64,000 nucleotides of DNA from Lewinellaceae bacterium. Lineage in GTDB: Bacteria > Bacteroidota > Bacteroidia > Chitinophagales > Saprospiraceae. Below, piece after piece: positions 44,069 to 52,258 of this stretch. Both the position numbers and the translations under genes were made by a program. The stretch is from assembly GCA_020636275.1 (NCBI GenBank), contig JACJYD010000001.1, positions 124,001 to 188,000 on the forward strand. Direction: 5' to 3'. Under the pieces are notes generated by a model. That model searched no databases, was not told the origin of the DNA, and saw only the letters and a list, made by a program, of their open reading frames with translations. Position 1 is the first letter of the stretch, and every line of letters starts with the position of its first letter.

Positions 44069-45154
44069 TTAATGAGCTATTTTTTTCTCCATGAGCGGAA
44101 GGAATCTTCCGGGCGGATAGCTGGGTGATTCTCCCACTTTTTCAAACCCCATTTTTTCATAAAAGGGTTGTGCATAGGGGTCGGAAACCACTTGAATACG
44201 GGGTTTGGCGTATGCCGATAACATCTCTTTCAAGGATACTTCCAGGAGTTTGCGTCCCAACCCCTTCCCCATAACTTCAGGTAAAATCCACAGGTGTACG
44301 ATCTCCAAATGAGAGGGGTGTACCTCATATGCGCAGCACCCCAAAATCCTTTCCTCATCTCCTACCATCTTGAATACCGGATGCTTGAGGATATAATCCG
44401 AAGTAAAGGTAAGGTCTTCTTGCCAAGCCTGTATCCATTCTTCCGGGTAATTCCAATGTCGTTTTGCGGCATGGGCGATAAGGGTCAACTCCCCGGCATC
44501 CCCGGATTGTGCTTTTTCGACCCGGTTCATTTCCAACTCCCCCACAATTCGTTTTCCATGGTACTCCCGGGCTCTGACTATCTGGTGTACCGCTTCCAGG
44601 TTTTCCCGGGTCACTTTGCCCGCCACCAGGATGGTGAACCGATCACCGGCCACCCGGATCATGTCGCGGAGCAGCGCGGCGCCGGCGAGGGCCGTGGCTT
44701 GCCGGCCTGAACTCAGGATGTGGGTAATATTGGCAATGGATCTCAGGCTTTCCAGATCCGAAAGCGGATCGGGACTTTCGTCGATGGCTTTATGAACGGT
44801 GACGGACATAGGCCAGGCCTGTTTAGCCAGTTGCTCAATGGCGGGGATGTCGAGCCGTCCGGAAGGCAGGCTGACGCCCAGGACGACCTCTTTCACACCA
44901 TTTTCACGGCAAAAAAGGATCTCCTGCTCCATTTGCCGCAACTCCTCCTTTGAAAAAATGAAGGAGCCCGGACGCGGGCGAATCATTACCTTTACTCCAA
45001 TTTTCAGTTGGGACAGCGCGGCCAGGATGGTTTGCGGGGAAGGACTGAGCCCATCGAGGTCGAGCCGTGAACACAGCTCGATACGGTGAGCGCCCAGCGC
45101 CTGGGCACGCAGGGCTTGAGGGAGGGAGTCGACACAGGCTTCCAGGATCAGCAT
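44069..45154 (-). CDS. CutC family protein fused to a C-terminal GNAT acetyltransferase domain
   Basis: The 361-residue protein begins with a CutC TIM-barrel (residues 1 to about 220: LEACVDSLPQALRAQALGAHRIELCS, GVKVMIRPRPGSF, EVVLGVSLPSGRLD, ILSSGRQATAL). From about 225 a GNAT domain follows (HLEIVHLWILPEVMGKGLGR, with PEVMGKGLGRKLL as the acetyl-CoA loop at 292-304, and FYEKMGFEKVG). CutC is known for a role in copper homeostasis in some bacteria, and its catalytic role is debated. The fusion is unusual. The gene diverges from the CocE-type gene across 18 bases. Confidence 0.85.
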   Translation of the reverse strand: MLILEACVDSLPQALRAQALGAHRIELCSRLDLDGLSPSPQTILAALSQLKIGVKVMIRPRPGSFIFSKEELRQMEQEILFCRENGVKEVVLGVSLPSGRLDIPAIEQLAKQAWPMSVTVHKAIDESPDPLSDLESLRSIANITHILSSGRQATALAGAALLRDMIRVAGDRFTILVAGKVTRENLEAVHQIVRAREYHGKRIVGELEMNRVEKAQSGDAGELTLIAHAAKRHWNYPEEWIQAWQEDLTFTSDYILKHPVFKMVGDEERILGCCAYEVHPSHLEIVHLWILPEVMGKGLGRKLLEVSLKEMLSAYAKPRIQVVSDPYAQPFYEKMGFEKVGESPSYPPGRFLPLMEKKIAH

Positions 45155-45157
45155 GGT

Positions 45158-45167
45158 GTAAATTTAC
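45158..45167. promoter_or_regulatory. Palindromic core in an 18-bp divergent intergenic region
   Basis: GTAAATTTAC is a perfect palindrome centred between the CutC-GNAT ATG (45154, minus) and the CocE-type ATG (45173, plus). It contains TAAATTTA on both strands, one base away from the TANNTTTG -7 consensus, 4 and 6 bases from the two start codons. It may serve as -7 element for both genes. Confidence 0.4.
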
Positions 45168-45172
45168 TTGAA

Positions 45173-47041
45173 ATGAAGCGAATATTTTCGGTCCTCTTTT
45201 TCACGGCGCTCACCCTGAGTGCCTGGGCGCAATTAGGCGGTTCCAAATACATCCGGGAACACTTCGACAAGACCGAAGTGTATATCCAGGTGCGCGACGG
45301 GGTAAAGCTCTTTACTGCCATCTACACACCCAAGGATACGAGCCGGAATTATCCCATTCTGATGCTTCGCACCCCCTATTCCGTCGGCCCTTACGGAGCG
45401 GACAGGTATCCCTGGGAATTGGGACCCTCGAAAGAATTGATGGAGGACGGCTACATCTTCGTCTACCAGGACGTGCGTGGCCGCTGGATGTCGGAAGGCC
45501 TGTTCGACGATATGCGCCCCCATGTAGACGACAAGAAAAGCGATCAAGATATCGATGAAAGCTCAGACACCTACGACACCATCGAGTGGTTGCTGGCTCA
45601 CGTTCGGCACCACAACGGCAAGGTGGGCATGTGGGGGATCAGCTATCCGGGATTCTACACTTCGGCGGCTATGATGTGCGGTCATCCGGCTCTGGTGGCC
45701 TCTTCTCCCCAGGCTCCCATCGCCGATCTGTGGCGGGATGACGCCTTTCACTACGGCGTTTTTCTCATTCCGCACAATTTTAATTTCTATCCCGATTTTA
45801 CCAACCGGACAGATGGGAAGCCTACGCAACGGCCTGCCCCCGGGTTTGACCACGGCACGCGCGACGGGTATCAATATTTTCTAAAATTAGGCCCGCTCAA
45901 AAATGCCCAGAACTTTGAGGTATTCAAAAACGATCCGTTCTGGAGCGCCAACCTCGAACACCCCGCTTTTGACCAGCACTGGCAGGAACGGAACATTTTG
46001 CCCCATCAACATCCGATCTCCCACGCCGTGTTGGTGGTGGGCGGATGGTACGATGCGGAAGACCTCTACGGCACCTTTAAGACCTACGAAAGCGTGGAGC
46101 AAAAAAATCCGGGGATCGACAATTTCTTCGTGGTGGGTCCCTGGTCGCACGGTGGCTGGGCGTATGGGAAAGGCAACCGGCTCGGCCATGTTTCTTTCGA
46201 TGAAAATACTGCTGAATATTACCGGAAGGAAATTGAGCGCCCTTTTTTCAATTACTATCTAAAAGGCGAAGGCGACGGGAATTTTCCGGAAGCCCGCATG
46301 TTTGAAACCGGCACCAACCATTGGCGGACCTTCGATTCCTGGCCGCCAAAGGAAGCACGTGAGGAACGGCTGTTCTTTCAACCTTCCGGAGGATTGATTA
46401 TCGGGAAAGCTCCGGCGGGAAAGAAACCCTCCTTTAGCAAGTATATTTCCGACCCTTCCAATCCCGTTCCCTCTTCCGATTATTTGGCGATCGGCATGCC
46501 GCAGGAATATATGACCGATGATCAGCGGTACGCTGCCGAACGGCCGGATGTGCTGGTGTTTCAGACAGAGGTGCTGGATGAGGCCGTCACCCTGGCCGGC
46601 GACATCTGGGCCCACCTGGAAGTGTCGACGACAGGCGCCGACGCAGATTGGATCGTAAAAGTGATCGATGTCTATCCGGGAGACCCGGCTAAAGGCTCAA
46701 AAACACGGAAAGTGCGAAAGAAGGGAGGATATCAGCAAATGGTGCGCAGTGAGTTTTTCCGTGGGCGTTACCGGAAGAGTTTTGAAAATCCGGAGCCCTT
46801 TGTTCCCGGTCAGATCGAACCCGTGGAGTTTGAATTGCAGGACGTGTTGCACACCTTTCAAAAAGGCCACCGGATCATGGTGCAGGTACAGAGCACCTTT
46901 TTTCCGATCGTCGACCGCAATCCACAGACCTGGGTACCTAACATTTTTTATGCAAATGAAGCGGATTTTCAAAAAGCCGAGCACCGGGTGTACCACGATG
47001 CGACGCATACCAGTTATATAAAGGTGCGCCTGTTGGAGTAA
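45173..47041 (+). CDS. Secreted CocE/NonD family hydrolase (X-Pro dipeptidyl-peptidase S15 fold)
   Basis: The 622-residue protein has a signal peptide (MKRIFSVLFFTALTLSAWAQ) and an alpha/beta-hydrolase domain with the serine in VGMWGISYPGF (near residue 157), an aspartate in VGGWYDAEDLYG and a histidine in VGPWSHGGWAYG. The C-terminal jelly-roll domain (AHLEVSTTGADADWIVKVID) is typical of the family. Members cleave acyl or ester bonds of cocaine, antibiotics or N-terminal dipeptides after proline; here it acts outside the cell. The frame's upstream extension to 45086 overlaps CutC antisense and is rejected. Confidence 0.92.
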   Translation: MKRIFSVLFFTALTLSAWAQLGGSKYIREHFDKTEVYIQVRDGVKLFTAIYTPKDTSRNYPILMLRTPYSVGPYGADRYPWELGPSKELMEDGYIFVYQDVRGRWMSEGLFDDMRPHVDDKKSDQDIDESSDTYDTIEWLLAHVRHHNGKVGMWGISYPGFYTSAAMMCGHPALVASSPQAPIADLWRDDAFHYGVFLIPHNFNFYPDFTNRTDGKPTQRPAPGFDHGTRDGYQYFLKLGPLKNAQNFEVFKNDPFWSANLEHPAFDQHWQERNILPHQHPISHAVLVVGGWYDAEDLYGTFKTYESVEQKNPGIDNFFVVGPWSHGGWAYGKGNRLGHVSFDENTAEYYRKEIERPFFNYYLKGEGDGNFPEARMFETGTNHWRTFDSWPPKEAREERLFFQPSGGLIIGKAPAGKKPSFSKYISDPSNPVPSSDYLAIGMPQEYMTDDQRYAAERPDVLVFQTEVLDEAVTLAGDIWAHLEVSTTGADADWIVKVIDVYPGDPAKGSKTRKVRKKGGYQQMVRSEFFRGRYRKSFENPEPFVPGQIEPVEFELQDVLHTFQKGHRIMVQVQSTFFPIVDRNPQTWVPNIFYANEADFQKAEHRVYHDATHTSYIKVRLLE

Positions 47042-47062
47042 GCAGCTTCCGTTCCTTTTTTT

Positions 47063-47070
47063 TATCTTTG
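47063..47070 (+). promoter_or_regulatory. Probable -7 element for the OmpA-like gene
   Basis: TATCTTTG matches TANNTTTG. Transcription would start near 47077, giving a leader of about 150 bases before the ATG. A -33 element was not clear. Confidence 0.4.
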
Positions 47071-47086
47071 GAATCAGCGTCTTCCC

Positions 47087-47201
47087 CAAGTGCAATGTCT
47101 ATTGTGCAAACTTGTCTTCAATGCGACAAATGGCGGGTCCTCCCCCCCATTGCACTTGATTGGGCTTTGGCGTACTTTCGTGCACGCTTTTGAAACGTGC
47201 A
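47087..47201 (+). ncRNA. Structured leader or small RNA upstream of the OmpA-like gene
   Basis: CAAGTGCAATG (47087-47097) and its perfect complement (47148-47158) enclose 50 bases that contain further short pairings (TTGTC/GACAA, GGG/CCC), making a branched 72-base element. A second hairpin (TGCACG with CGTGCA, 47181-47201), followed by a T run, sits just before the gene. It could be a leader with an attenuator, a small RNA or a small repeat element. No known riboswitch class is recognised. Confidence 0.35.
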
Positions 47202-47235
47202 TCCATTTTTTACCATGAACCAAAACCGCTTTAAC

Positions 47236-48120
47236 ATGATGAAGAAGTTAGTGTTTGCCCTTATCGTATTGACCACACTCGGTTCCTGTGTGGGGAAGAA
47301 AAAGTACAATGAATTGCAGATCCGCTATGAGGAGTTGGCTCAGGCACTTCAGCAAACCAGCCAGTCGGTCAAAGACTGTGAGCGCCAAAACGACAGCCTC
47401 CGCAACGTGATCAAAACCCGGGAGAATGAAATTGCCCTGGAGAAAAAGCAGGTGACTTCGCTGCAGGAACAGATGGACCTGCTGAAAAAGACGAATACCA
47501 ACCTGCTCGATCGTTTGTCCGATCTCTCCATCGTGAGCAAGGCCGGCGCTGAGAGCATTCAAAAGTCGCTCGAATCGATCAACCAGCAGAACAAATACAT
47601 CCAGAACCTGACCAGCGATATCCAGCGAAAAGACTCGCTCAACCTGGCCCTGGTAACCACGCTGAAGCGTTCCCTCGACGATGTCAACGACGAAGACGTG
47701 CAGATCGCTGTGAAGGGTAGCGCCGTTCTGATCTCTATTTCCGACAAGATGCTCTTCAAATCCGGGAGCTCTGAGATCAGCAACAAAGCCGGAACCGTGC
47801 TGAGCAAGGTAGCCAAGATCATCAACGACCAGGCCGAACTGAGCGTGCTGGTGGAAGGTCATACCGACAATGTGCCGATCAAGACCAACTGCCTGAAAGA
47901 TAACTGGGACCTCAGCGCCATGCGCGCCACCGCTATCGTCCGGGTGTTGCAGACGACCTATAACGTCGATCCTGCCCGAATGACCGCCGGGGGCCGGAGC
48001 GAGTACGTGCCCAAAGCATCCAATGATTCGGCCGAAGGCCGCAGCGTAAACCGCCGCACGGAGATCATTCTGACGCCGCGGTTAGATCAATTCTTTGAGC
48101 TGTTGGCGCCGAAAGAATAA
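47236..48120 (+). CDS. OmpA family lipoprotein
   Basis: The 294-residue protein has a lipoprotein signal (MMKKLVFALIVLTTLGSC), a coiled-coil segment (LQIRYEELAQALQQTSQSVK to about residue 130) and a C-terminal OmpA peptidoglycan-binding domain (LVEGHTDNVPIKTNCLKDNW, AMRATAIVRVL, GRSEYVPKASNDSAEGRSVN, RRTEIILTP). It anchors the outer membrane to peptidoglycan. The start is one of three close ATG codons (47215, 47236, 47239). A long structured leader precedes it. Confidence 0.88.
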   Translation: MMKKLVFALIVLTTLGSCVGKKKYNELQIRYEELAQALQQTSQSVKDCERQNDSLRNVIKTRENEIALEKKQVTSLQEQMDLLKKTNTNLLDRLSDLSIVSKAGAESIQKSLESINQQNKYIQNLTSDIQRKDSLNLALVTTLKRSLDDVNDEDVQIAVKGSAVLISISDKMLFKSGSSEISNKAGTVLSKVAKIINDQAELSVLVEGHTDNVPIKTNCLKDNWDLSAMRATAIVRVLQTTYNVDPARMTAGGRSEYVPKASNDSAEGRSVNRRTEIILTPRLDQFFELLAPKE

Positions 48121-48130
48121 GGGGGGGAAA

Positions 48131-48217
48131 GTTGATAAGTTGAATAGTTGAAGAGAAGAGTTCCCTCAACTCTTCAACTCTTCAACTCTTCAACTTTTCA
48201 ACTTTTCAACTTTTAAC
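48131..48217. repeat. Tandem TTCAAC-type nonamer array with dyad
   Basis: The segment consists of repeats such as TTCAACTCT and TTCAACTTT, preceded by GTTGAA-containing units that are complementary to them, so the whole can fold back on itself (for example AGTTGAAGAG at 48146-48155 with CTCTTCAACT at 48170-48179). It lies between the convergent OmpA-like and lipoprotein genes and probably doubles as a terminator. Confidence 0.6.
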
Positions 48218-48661
48218 TAAAGTAAAAGTGAGTTTGAAGGTGCGCTGATTGGCCTCATCCGCACTATACGTAGCCCATACCTGTCGGTTGGGTTTATTCT
48301 CTTCAATGGTATAGGCCAGATCGCATTGAATGCAATCGCCGCCCAACACGATGACCCTTCGGGCATTTTCATCGACTTTGATCACTTCCTGTCCGGAGAA
48401 GGTCTGCCCGTTCTCGACATAAGTGAAAGTCAGGTCCAGCAGGTTGTCGAGTGTGAGCCCATCAAAGGTGGATACCACCATCGAAAATTCCCCTGCATCT
48501 GTTTCGTCTGAAAGCACCTTGATCGTGCCGTCCCAATCGATCTCCGTCCGGACCAGGTTGTCGATATTCCAGTCGCCCTCCAAGCGGTTCAAGTACCTGT
48601 CTTCTTTTGTACAGGAAAGGGCTAACACCAGAAGCCCCAGCATAAAAAAAGTATTCTTCAT
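48206..48661 (-). CDS. Hypothetical lipoprotein (lipocalin-like)
   Basis: The 151-residue protein has a lipoprotein signal (MKNTFFMLGLLVLALSC) followed by LEGDWNIDNLVRTEIDWDGT, the opening strand of lipocalin-like Bacteroidota lipoproteins, and short beta strands to the end. A CxxC pair (GGDCIQCDLAY) is a possible disulfide. The function is unknown. It is flanked on both sides by TTCAAC repeat arrays. Confidence 0.65.
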   Translation of the reverse strand: MKNTFFMLGLLVLALSCTKEDRYLNRLEGDWNIDNLVRTEIDWDGTIKVLSDETDAGEFSMVVSTFDGLTLDNLLDLTFTYVENGQTFSGQEVIKVDENARRVIVLGGDCIQCDLAYTIEENKPNRQVWATYSADEANQRTFKLTFTLVKS

Positions 48662-48670
48662 ATTTCTCTT

Positions 48671-48710
48671 TTCAACTTTTCAACTCTTCAACTCTTCAAC
48701 TCTTCAACTC
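48671..48710. repeat. Second TTCAAC-type tandem array
   Basis: About four copies of a TTCAACTCT-like nonamer (TTCAACTTT, TTCAACTCT, TTCAACTCT, TTCAACTCA) sit between the lipoprotein start (48661) and the next gene's stop (48709). They resemble the array at 48131-48217, in the same orientation as its right half. Confidence 0.65.
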
Positions 48711-49515
48711 ACTCCCTAAACGGTTTTCCAAAAAAGAACTCCACCGACAAGGCAATCCGCGTGCCCCGCAGTTCGCGGGAAAAGACCGCGTTATTTTCAT
48801 CGTAATTGAGCGTATCGTTGACCCATTTCCCGAAGTCGCGCGGGAATTCGTCCGACCGGAAGCGGTTGACGTCAAAATCGATGAGCGAGGTACCCGTCAG
48901 TTCGGGATCTCCTTCGAAGATGGCGAGCGCCCGGGTGATCCGGGCAGAGATCAGCATGCGGCCCAGGCGGATACCGGCGCTGCCCCCCACTTCGTAGCAA
49001 GGCGTGAATGTGGAGTATATGCCATTGATGTCGTATTCGTAACTCAGGCTGCGCGAACCATCGGGATACAAGGTGGCCACTTCCATGGTGGAGTTGCGGA
49101 GACCGATCTGGATCACGCCTTCCAAAAAGAGGAATTTCCCCAACACCGGCCCGCCACTGAAAAGGAAGTTGACATCGTTAAAGCGCAGGATATGCTCCTG
49201 CCCTAGCCCAATGGTCAATTGTGATGTATTGGTATGCCGGCTGTTTCCGTAGGTTACCAGGCCTCCCAGGGTAAAGCCCGGATTTGTCATGCGATAACCA
49301 AGCGACCCAAAGAGGCCGCCCATGCTATACCGGCCCATTTCATGGAGGGGCTGGTCGAGAACGGACTCCATGTAGCTGTTGTAGGTTCGCACATAGTTGT
49401 TGATGCCGGTTTCGGCGTCGAAACCATCGAGCTCGTAGCCGAAGCCCAGGGTGATCTGGGCGGAGAGGGGCAGGATGCCGAGGAGAAACAGCAGCAGCAA
49501 GGAGTGAAGGCGCAT
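48709..49515 (-). CDS. Secreted outer-membrane-like protein of unknown function
   Basis: The 268-residue protein has a signal peptide (MRLHSLLLLFLLGILPLSAQ) and a barrel-like pattern (GFGYELDGFDAETGINNYVR; GGLVTYGNSRHTNTSQLTIG; GIRLGRMLISARITRALAIF) ending in FFFGKPF. It resembles porin-family proteins in composition, but I do not recognise it. The ATG at 49515 is used instead of a TTG at 49521. It probably shares a transcript with the YD-repeat-like gene upstream. Confidence 0.65.
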   Translation of the reverse strand: MRLHSLLLLFLLGILPLSAQITLGFGYELDGFDAETGINNYVRTYNSYMESVLDQPLHEMGRYSMGGLFGSLGYRMTNPGFTLGGLVTYGNSRHTNTSQLTIGLGQEHILRFNDVNFLFSGGPVLGKFLFLEGVIQIGLRNSTMEVATLYPDGSRSLSYEYDINGIYSTFTPCYEVGGSAGIRLGRMLISARITRALAIFEGDPELTGTSLIDFDVNRFRSDEFPRDFGKWVNDTLNYDENNAVFSRELRGTRIALSVEFFFGKPFRE

Positions 49516-49530
49516 ATACAAGTCAGTTTT

Positions 49531-50352
49531 CTAAAAGTAAATATAGCGAAACTCGTAGGTTAAATCGATGCCCATTAATCCATCTTCTTCTTTCATTTTT
49601 AAAAGAAGCCCTTTTTCGTTGTAGGTATAGGTGGTCGTGTGGGCCGGCGTTCCGAGGTCGTCTCCGAAGTAACTGGTCAGGCGAAAAAGCTGGCCTTTGG
49701 CGTTGTATTCAAATGTGGAAACCTGGAAAAGCACGTCCTCTCCTTCCTGGACTTCGTACATTTCCTCTTTCGCTACCCGGCCGGTTGGGTCGTAAGTATA
49801 ACTGTATTGATAGGTTTGAACCTTGTCGGAGCGGCCGGTGAGGTTGTCGTTTTCATCAAATTCGGGAAATTGCTGGGTGACCTTGCAGGACGTGATCCGC
49901 CCCTTTTCGTACCCGTATTCATAGGTCGGCGGATCGATATCGGCCACTTCTTTCAAAAGCAGATTTCCTTTGGTGTCGTAGGAGAAGGAAGTCGTCACGT
50001 CGTAGCTGTCGTTGTCGGTCGTGCGGATGCGCGACAGTTGATTGTTAGGCCCGCTAAACAGATAAGTGGTATAGGAAATGACAGACCATCCCTCCTCCAC
50101 GTCCCAGTTTTCTTCCCGTTCGGAATATTGGACAGGCAGGCCGGAAGCGCTGTACTCTACTTCGCCGATAAATTCACTGTCTTCTGCAGGGGCCACCCCT
50201 TCTTCTACATCATATTTTCGGACGAAATGGACCCGGGCATTTTTATTTGCTTGAAGTTCTGCTGCGTTCAGCGAAAAGGGATCATAGACAAATTGGGAAA
50301 AGACCGGGATCTCCAGAAGTACAAGGGCCGGCAAAAGAAGAAAGGATTTCAT
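49531..50352 (-). CDS. Secreted YD-repeat-like protein
   Basis: The 273-residue protein has a signal peptide (MKSFLLLPALVLLEIPVFSQ) and repeated strands such as TTSFSYDTKGNLLLKEVADI, YSYTYDPTGRVAKEEMYEVQ and TTTYTYNEKGLLLKMKEEDG. These follow the RHS/YD repeat pattern (YDxxGxL) but are too few for a full RHS cage. It is a small surface or periplasmic protein. No toxin domain is seen at the C-terminus. Function unknown. Confidence 0.65.
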   Translation of the reverse strand: MKSFLLLPALVLLEIPVFSQFVYDPFSLNAAELQANKNARVHFVRKYDVEEGVAPAEDSEFIGEVEYSASGLPVQYSEREENWDVEEGWSVISYTTYLFSGPNNQLSRIRTTDNDSYDVTTSFSYDTKGNLLLKEVADIDPPTYEYGYEKGRITSCKVTQQFPEFDENDNLTGRSDKVQTYQYSYTYDPTGRVAKEEMYEVQEGEDVLFQVSTFEYNAKGQLFRLTSYFGDDLGTPAHTTTYTYNEKGLLLKMKEEDGLMGIDLTYEFRYIYF

Positions 50353-51085
50353 AATCGGGAGTGGTTTTGGAATTTTGGAGGTAAAGCTAAGGGGAAAATG
50401 GTTGCGCCGCTCAATTTTCCTTCCATAAACTCAGGGGTATTATTGGGAATATTTGATAGTCCCATTGGCAGACTTTTCATAGTAGGAAAGGACCACTAAA
50501 TATTTCTTTTCTTTATGACGCACTTTCCATCCTTCCTGCTCCAAGTGACTGAATTATTTTCCGGCAATCCTGGTAATTTTGGGTCGAGTTCACTACTGCG
50601 CACCATCACTATTGCGGGTCTGAGACGTAATTTATCGGTTCCTGTCGGGCTAACTCCGGCTACGGTTTCAGCCTTCCTAACCGTTTGTCTCTCCATTGTC
50701 CAGTGAAGGGCATTTCTGGGGGCAAAAAATTTTCCGGACACTTCGGTTGCTTCTAAAGGTCAATATTTCGCGAATGCGAAAGCGGCTGAAGAAAAGACTC
50801 CTGGCAATTAGGGAAAAGAAGCTTTCAGATGAGACGCCGGCGATTCAGACCAGCAGTTGACTGGGAAACACCCGATAGGCGGATAGTTGGAGGCTGGAGA
50901 TGCTTGTTTCGGTATTTGAAGAATGGTTGGGGCGTGGCGTTGTTTGAGAAGGAGAATAGAGACTGAGCGACATTATTAGATGAGAATTAAAGATTTTAAA
51001 ACAAAAAATTTTAAATCCCACAAAAAGTAGGAAATTCCTAAAAAAAACTTAAATTGGCCCTTTGTTTGACCTGAAATAAGGGCTG
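50353..51085. other. Large gene-poor gap before the methylase gene
   Basis: About 730 bases hold no convincing gene. Two short overlapping frames on opposite strands near 50496-50741 have no recognisable motif and are probably noise, as is a 28-codon frame near 50773. The last 100 bases are strongly A/T rich and contain GCCCTT (51057-51062) and AAGGGC (51078-51083) just before the methylase ATG. The region may be the scar of an older insertion. Confidence 0.5.
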
Positions 51086-52258
51086 ATGAATCACAAAGAG
51101 CTTCCAAAAACCTTTGCCGAGTTTTTCGCTGGGATCGGGCTAATGCGCATGGGGCTGGAGAACGCAGGCTGGCACCTTCTTTTTGCCAATGATATCGACC
51201 CTGCCAAACAGTCGATGTACGAGGAGCACTTTCAGGATGAAACCTCGCACTTTGTATTGGGAGATATCCACGCGCTGAAAGGTAGGGATATTCCTGACAT
51301 TAGCCTTGCAACGGCTTCTTTTCCTTGCACCGACCTATCGCTTGCGGGCAGGCGGGAAGGCCTCTCTGGTAGCCAGTCCTCCGCATTTTGGGGCTTTATC
51401 CAGGTCCTGAAAGATATGGGGGGGAGGAGGCCGCCAATTGTGCTACTGGAGAATGTGGAAGGGTTTCTCACCTCTCACAGCGGGAAAGATTTCAGGGAGG
51501 CGCTTCTCGCCCTTAATGAATTGGGGTATGCGGTCGATTCTTTCCTGATTGACGCATCCCGATTCGTACCCCAAAGCCGGGTCAGGCTATTTATCGTTGG
51601 GCATCAGACGCCCAATACCGCCGTTTTTCAGGAGCAAAGGTCCTTTTATCAAAGCGAAGTCAGGTCTGAAAAACTGGCCAACTTCATCCTGCTGCATCCT
51701 GAGATCAACTGGTCGGTGCGCGATTTACCCCCGCTTCCTCGCAGAAGGTTCGACCTGCCTGCTATCGTCGACAACACCGGCGATGATTCGGAGGAATGGT
51801 GGAATGAAGACCGGGTGGCGTATTTCCTAAACCAAACGAGCGCCAAACACCGGGCTGTGATCGATCATTACCTGTCTCAGGACTTTTATTACTACCTGAC
51901 CGCCTTTCGCAGGGTGCGCAATGGAAGGTCTATGGCCGAGATTAGAGCCGACGGCGTGGCCGGTTGCCTTCGCACGCCCAAGGGCGGCAGCGCCCGCCAA
52001 ATCCTGGTAAAAGTTGGAAAAGGAGAAGTGCGGGTGCGTTTTTTGTCACCCCGGGAATGCGCCAAATTGATGGGCGCTGGCGAATACCAGATGTCCTGCA
52101 GCGCGAACCAAGCCTTATTTGGCTTTGGCGATGCCGTCTGCGTACCTGTGGTGGAATGGATCGGCAAGAATTATCTCAATCCGCTATTGAAAGAATTGAG
52201 AGAGTCCCTGCAACCAGCTTCTGATGGAGTCAGAAAACAAATATCTGCAAGCATTTAA
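51086..52258 (+). CDS. DNA (cytosine-5)-methyltransferase
   Basis: The 390-residue protein has the C5 methylase motifs in order: FAEFFAGIGLMRMGLENAGW (I), ATASFPCTDLSLAGRREGLS (IV, with the catalytic cysteine 81), VLLENVEGFL (VI, ENV at 122-124), QSRVRLFIVG (VIII) and late conserved strands with SCSANQALFGFGDAVCVPVV. It methylates cytosine at a site that cannot be predicted. Its 3' end overlaps the putative endonuclease gene by 35 bases, so the two are coupled. Together with Vsr it forms a type II-like R-M set. Confidence 0.95.
   Translation: MNHKELPKTFAEFFAGIGLMRMGLENAGWHLLFANDIDPAKQSMYEEHFQDETSHFVLGDIHALKGRDIPDISLATASFPCTDLSLAGRREGLSGSQSSAFWGFIQVLKDMGGRRPPIVLLENVEGFLTSHSGKDFREALLALNELGYAVDSFLIDASRFVPQSRVRLFIVGHQTPNTAVFQEQRSFYQSEVRSEKLANFILLHPEINWSVRDLPPLPRRRFDLPAIVDNTGDDSEEWWNEDRVAYFLNQTSAKHRAVIDHYLSQDFYYYLTAFRRVRNGRSMAEIRADGVAGCLRTPKGGSARQILVKVGKGEVRVRFLSPRECAKLMGAGEYQMSCSANQALFGFGDAVCVPVVEWIGKNYLNPLLKELRESLQPASDGVRKQISASI

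Noticed and set aside
45086..45172. Upstream extension of the CocE-type frame
   Set aside because: It would precede a clear signal peptide with 29 unrelated residues and overlap the CutC gene; the ATG at 45173 is preferred.
47173..47180. TACTTTCG near 47173 considered as a -7 element
   Set aside because: It differs from TANNTTTG and the nearest TTG is too close (14 bases). The TATCTTTG at 47063 fits better.
48131..48217. Repeat array considered as CRISPR
   Set aside because: Units are 9 bases long and directly adjacent, without unique spacers, and no cas gene is near.
50496..50741. Overlapping short frames (81 codons minus, 63 codons plus) considered as genes
   Set aside because: Neither has a start signal, motif or conserved look, and they overlap on opposite strands.
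51057..51083. GCCCTT/AAGGGC pair before the methylase considered as a controller-protein site
   Set aside because: The arms are only 6 bases, and no controller (C) gene is present. It is kept only as a remark in the gap description.
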